Assembly (NCBI RefSeq): GCF_041361465.1
Contig: NZ_JBGKAC010000001.1
Span: 558,001 to 622,000 of the forward strand
Length of the DNA stretch: 64,000 nt
DNA from: Halobaculum sp. MBLA0143
Lineage (GTDB): Archaea > Halobacteriota > Halobacteria > Halobacteriales > Haloferacaceae
Direction: 5' to 3'
Part shown: positions 61,208-64,000 of the stretch, in pieces
Numbering within the stretch: position 1 is the stretch's first letter
Layout: every line of letters starts with the position of its first letter
Position numbers and translations under genes: made by a program
The notes under the pieces: model-generated
Told to the model about the DNA's origin: nothing
What the model saw: the letters and a program-made list of their open reading frames with translations, nothing else
Databases searched by the model: none

Positions 61208-63382
61208 GTGAGCCACGAGGACTTTCCGACGGAGTCGCCGGCGGTGGTGACGTGTGGGCTGCCGTACGCCAACGGTGACCTCCACATCGGACACCTCCGG
61301 ACGTACGTCGGCGGCGACGTGTACGCCCGGGCGTTGGAGTCGGTCGGCCAGGAGACGGCGTTCGTCTGTGGGTCGGACATGCACGGCACGGCCATCGCCG
61401 TCCTGGCCGAACAACGGGGGGTCGAGCCGGCGGAGCTGGCGACCGGCTACCACGAACAGTACCGGGAGACGTTCCCGGAGTTCGGCGTGGAGTTCGACAG
61501 CTACGGCCACACGGACGACGAGACGAACCACGCCACCACCCGGGAGTTCGTCCAGACCCTGATCGACGAGGACCACGTCTACGAACGATCCATCGAGGTG
61601 GCGTACGACGTGGCGGCCGATCAGTCGCTGCCGGACCGGTTCGTCGAGGGGACGTGCCCGTACTGCGGCGAGCGAGCCCGCGGCGACGAGTGTGACGACG
61701 GCTGCGGTCGACACCTGGAGCCGGGAGAGATCGAGTCGCCGGAGTCGACGATCACCGGCAACCCCGCGGAGTACCGCGAACAGGAACACCGCTTCTTCCG
61801 GGTGTCGGAGTTCCAGGAGTACCTCTCGTCGTTCCTCGACCGTCTGGAGGGGACGGCCAACGCTCAGAACCAACCCCGCGAGTGGATCGAAGGGGAACTG
61901 CGGGACTGGTGTATCTCCCGCGACATGGACTGGGGTGTCGACTACCCGGGAGACGACGAGGGGACGGACGATCTCGTCTTGTACGTCTGGGTGGACGCCC
62001 CCATCGAGTACGTCTCCGCGACGAAACAGTACACGGAGCAGGTCGGCGCCGAGACGTTCGACTGGGGCGAGGCGTGGGGGGTACCCGAGGCCGACGGCGG
62101 CTTCGAGCCGTTCGCGTCGCCGGAGACGGCCAACGACGGCGGGGAGATCGTCCACGTCATCGGCCGGGACATCATCCAACACCACACCGTGTTCTGGCCC
62201 GCGATGTTGCGGGGCGTGGGCTACGGTGAGCCCCGGGCGGTGATGGCCAGCGGCTTCATGACGCTCGACGGCGAGGGCTTCTCCACCTCGCGTGACCGCG
62301 CCGTCTGGGCCCAAGAGTACCTCGAGGAGGGGTTCCACCCGGACCTGTTGCGCTACTACCTCGCCACCAACGGAGCGTTCCAACGGGACGTGGACTTCTC
62401 CTGGGAGAAGTTCCGCGAACGGGTGAACACGGAGCTGGTCGGCACGGTCGGCAACTTCCTCTACCGGTCGTTGCTGTTCGCGTACCGCAACTTCGACGGC
62501 GTGCCGGACGCGACCGCCTCGGAGCCCGTCCGCGCGGAGATCGAAGACGCCGTAGACGCCGTCCGGGACGGGGTGAACGACTACTCCGTCCGGCAGGTGG
62601 GCGAGGCGGTGACGGATCTCGCACGCTTCGGCAACGAGTACATCCAGCGGGAGGAGCCGTGGAACCTCACGGACGACGACCCCGACCGGGCCGCACAGGT
62701 GATCTTCGACTGTGTCCAGCTGGCCCGTGCGGTGGCGGTGTTGTTCGAGCCGGTGGCACCCGGGAAGGCGGAGGAGCTGTGGACACAGCTCGACGAGGAC
62801 GGGTCGGTCCACGACACGACCGTCGAGGACGCGACCCGGGCACCGTCCGGCGACCTCCGGGAGCCGACGGAGCTGTTCGAGAAGATCGAAGACGAGCGGG
62901 TCGAGGAACTCAACGAGAAGCTGGAAGAACGGGTGGCCGCCGCGACGGACGGTGACGAGACGGACGGAGACGACGCGGACGCGGCAGAGACGGACGAGAC
63001 CGAAACTGACGAGACCGCCGCGGCCGACGGCTCGGACGTGACCGATCTCGACCCCGTCGCCGAGGACCGCATCGGCTTCGACCAGTTCCAGGAACTCGAC
63101 TTGCGTGTCGGGGAGATTCTCGTCGCCGATCCCGTCGAGGACGCGGACGACCTCGTCCGTCTCGAAGTGGACGTCGGCGTCGAGGAACGCCAGATCGTCG
63201 CCGGGATCAAACGGCTCCACGACACGGACGACCTGCCGGGCACCCGAGTCGTGATCGTCGCCAACCTGGAGCCGACGGAGCTGTTCGGCCTGGAGTCGAA
63301 CGGAATGCTGCTCGCGGCCGGCGAGGAGGCGGACCTGTTGACCACCCAAGGGGACGCCGTCCCGGGGACACAGGTGCGGTAG
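61208..63382 (+). CDS. metG: Methionyl-tRNA synthetase
   Basis: This 724-residue enzyme charges tRNA-Met. HIGH is at residues 26-29 (YANGDLHIGHLRTYVGGD), the zinc knuckles are in CPYCGERARGDECDDGCGRH, and the second ATP motif has the form FSTSRDRAVW instead of KMSKS, as in other archaeal MetRS. The anticodon-binding helices follow (WEKFRERVNTELVGTVGNFLYR). An acidic linker precedes a C-terminal tRNA-binding (EMAP-like) domain from about residue 620 (IGFDQFQELDLRVGEILVAD). GTG start. Confidence 0.97.
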   Translation: MSHEDFPTESPAVVTCGLPYANGDLHIGHLRTYVGGDVYARALESVGQETAFVCGSDMHGTAIAVLAEQRGVEPAELATGYHEQYRETFPEFGVEFDSYGHTDDETNHATTREFVQTLIDEDHVYERSIEVAYDVAADQSLPDRFVEGTCPYCGERARGDECDDGCGRHLEPGEIESPESTITGNPAEYREQEHRFFRVSEFQEYLSSFLDRLEGTANAQNQPREWIEGELRDWCISRDMDWGVDYPGDDEGTDDLVLYVWVDAPIEYVSATKQYTEQVGAETFDWGEAWGVPEADGGFEPFASPETANDGGEIVHVIGRDIIQHHTVFWPAMLRGVGYGEPRAVMASGFMTLDGEGFSTSRDRAVWAQEYLEEGFHPDLLRYYLATNGAFQRDVDFSWEKFRERVNTELVGTVGNFLYRSLLFAYRNFDGVPDATASEPVRAEIEDAVDAVRDGVNDYSVRQVGEAVTDLARFGNEYIQREEPWNLTDDDPDRAAQVIFDCVQLARAVAVLFEPVAPGKAEELWTQLDEDGSVHDTTVEDATRAPSGDLREPTELFEKIEDERVEELNEKLEERVAAATDGDETDGDDADAAETDETETDETAAADGSDVTDLDPVAEDRIGFDQFQELDLRVGEILVADPVEDADDLVRLEVDVGVEERQIVAGIKRLHDTDDLPGTRVVIVANLEPTELFGLESNGMLLAAGEEADLLTTQGDAVPGTQVR

Positions 63383-63440
63383 ACTACCCGGTCTGCCGTC
63401 TGTGCGGTCCGTAGTCTGTGCCGTCACCTCTGTCCGGACG

Positions 63441-63447
63441 TTTATCC
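63441..63447 (+). promoter_or_regulatory. TATA box for the HVO_0758-type gene
   Basis: TTTATCC lies 24-30 bases before the ATG at 63471. Confidence 0.55.
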
Positions 63448-63470
63448 TCCGGGGGAGCGTAAGCGAGGGT

Positions 63471-63641
63471 ATGGAGAGCGTGCGGAAGGGGCTGCGGAGA
63501 GGAGATCTGGCGAAGGACAACTACGAGCGGCTCCAGTGCGCGAACTGTGACGAGAACCTGAAGACGGAGAACGACCCGGACGAGGTGTTCACGCGACGGG
63601 TCTGTCCGGAGTGTGGCGGGGAGTGGAAGGAGATCGGGTAG
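63471..63641 (+). CDS. HVO_0758-family zinc-finger protein
   Basis: This 56-residue protein MESVRKGLRRGDLAKDNYERLQC-type start continues with CANCDENLKTENDPDEVFTRRVCPECGGEWKEI, giving CxxC pairs CANC and CPEC of one zinc ribbon. The spacing and ends match the haloarchaeal HVO_0758 family of small zinc-finger proteins. The role is unclear. It is monocistronic and leaderless, with the stop six bases from that of the convergent aldo/keto reductase. Confidence 0.85.
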   Translation: MESVRKGLRRGDLAKDNYERLQCANCDENLKTENDPDEVFTRRVCPECGGEWKEIG

Positions 63642-63645
63642 CCTA

Positions 63646-64000
63646 CTACTCGAACACTTCGTCGAACTGGCCCGCGCCCATCGGGTCGAACGTGCCCGCA
63701 GCGACGTTCTCGCGGAGGTGGTCGACCCGTCTGGCGCCGACGAGCGCCGCCGTCACCGCCGGCGCCGACCGAGCGAAGTTGAGCGCACGCTGTGCCGGCG
63801 TGTCACCCTCTAGCCTCGCGTCGACGGCCGGCGGGGTCGACCCCTCCGTCGTCAGCTCCCCCTGTGCGAGGCTGGCGCTCGTGAACACGGACAGCCCCTC
63901 GCGGTGGGCGAACTCCAGGGCACTCACCCGGTCGCCGTCGTGGTCGTGGGCGGCGACGGTGAACGCGTCGGCCATCCGGACGTTGAACGGGAGCTGAACG
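63646..64000 (-). CDS. Aldo/keto reductase, C-terminal part
   Basis: Only the last 117 residues are inside the window; the gene continues past the right edge. The visible part ends an (alpha/beta)8 aldo/keto reductase: QLPFNVRMADAFTVAAHDHDGDR, then the NADPH-binding QRALNFARSAPAVTAALVGARRVDHLRENVAA, which binds the cofactor phosphate, and a C-terminal MGAGQFDEVFE. The substrate is not known. Start and N-terminal half are missing. Confidence 0.85.
   Translation of the reverse strand, partial: VQLPFNVRMADAFTVAAHDHDGDRVSALEFAHREGLSVFTSASLAQGELTTEGSTPPAVDARLEGDTPAQRALNFARSAPAVTAALVGARRVDHLRENVAAGTFDPMGAGQFDEVFE

Noticed and set aside
60818-63520. 900-codon minus-strand open frame opposite metG
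   Set aside because: The plus strand encodes a full methionyl-tRNA synthetase with all motifs. The antisense product is Arg/Val-rich without recognisable domains.

Overview
The window is a chromosomal segment from a halophilic archaeon (class Halobacteria). The base composition is very GC-rich, the predicted proteins are strongly acidic, many genes start with GTG, and TATA-like boxes sit about 25-32 bases before start codons, which is the leaderless layout usual in haloarchaea. The gene set is archaeal or haloarchaeal: EF-1alpha with S10, EF-2, archaeal DnaG, RFC large subunit, GatE, topoisomerase VI next to DNA gyrase, TrmB, and several haloarchaea-only families. It is almost entirely ordinary housekeeping chromosome with a few accessory patches.

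Layout. 0-2 kb: head of a ribosomal protein operon on the minus strand (SPOUT methyltransferase, L3, start of L4). 2-9.3 kb, plus strand: a membrane protein, an amidohydrolase, the NAD synthesis operon nadA-nadB-nadC and a double universal-stress protein. 9.3-14 kb: a lipoprotein, small zinc proteins, aIF2-beta, tRNA-Gly, an unaccompanied E1-alpha dehydrogenase subunit and a membrane protein. 14.1-14.6 kb: a 52-bp tandem repeat beside tRNA-Ala(CGC), carrying copies of the tRNA 3' end. 14.7-22.1 kb: DUF1405, S10 and EF-1alpha, a HAD phosphatase-aldolase pair, a putative metallopeptidase and EF-2. 22.2-23.5 kb: two accessory-looking genes (DUF6338 membrane protein and a Panacea/SocA-like protein). 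23.6-25.3 kb: a candidate leader ORF, an ACT protein and homoserine dehydrogenase. 25.4-27 kb: sdhC-sdhD-sdhB without sdhA beside it. 27.1-41.4 kb: TrmB-type regulator, RFC large subunit, PNPOx-like protein, DUF2103, DUF5808, an SDR, an aminotransferase, GatE, Elp3, MscS, a peroxiredoxin and a creatininase-family protein.

41.4-52.6 kb is a DNA-topology block: top6B and top6A (minus) face gyrB and gyrA (plus) from one intergenic region, followed by dnaJ. Top6B carries a 569-residue LAGLIDADG intein placed directly before the glycine-rich ATP-lid motif of the ATPase. 52.7-56 kb holds RimI and an accessory restriction-modification locus: a C5-cytosine methyltransferase divergent from a small winged-helix regulator that overlaps a putative PD-(D/E)XK nuclease gene. 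Between the two promoters lie three repeats with an 11-bp period, a probable operator. 56-64 kb returns to housekeeping genes: DUF5810, DnaG with a long acidic repeat linker, DUF5791, an epimerase, a membrane-anchored DHH phosphoesterase, MetG, an HVO_0758-type zinc finger and the end of an aldo/keto reductase.

The most interesting signals are the self-contained restriction-modification locus with its iteron operator, the intein with an unusual penultimate residue, the possible Thr/Ile leader peptide before the homoserine dehydrogenase operon, and the tRNA-derived 52-bp repeat array. Promoter calls are by eye. Starts were chosen from TATA spacing, operon overlaps and the expected N-termini of families.
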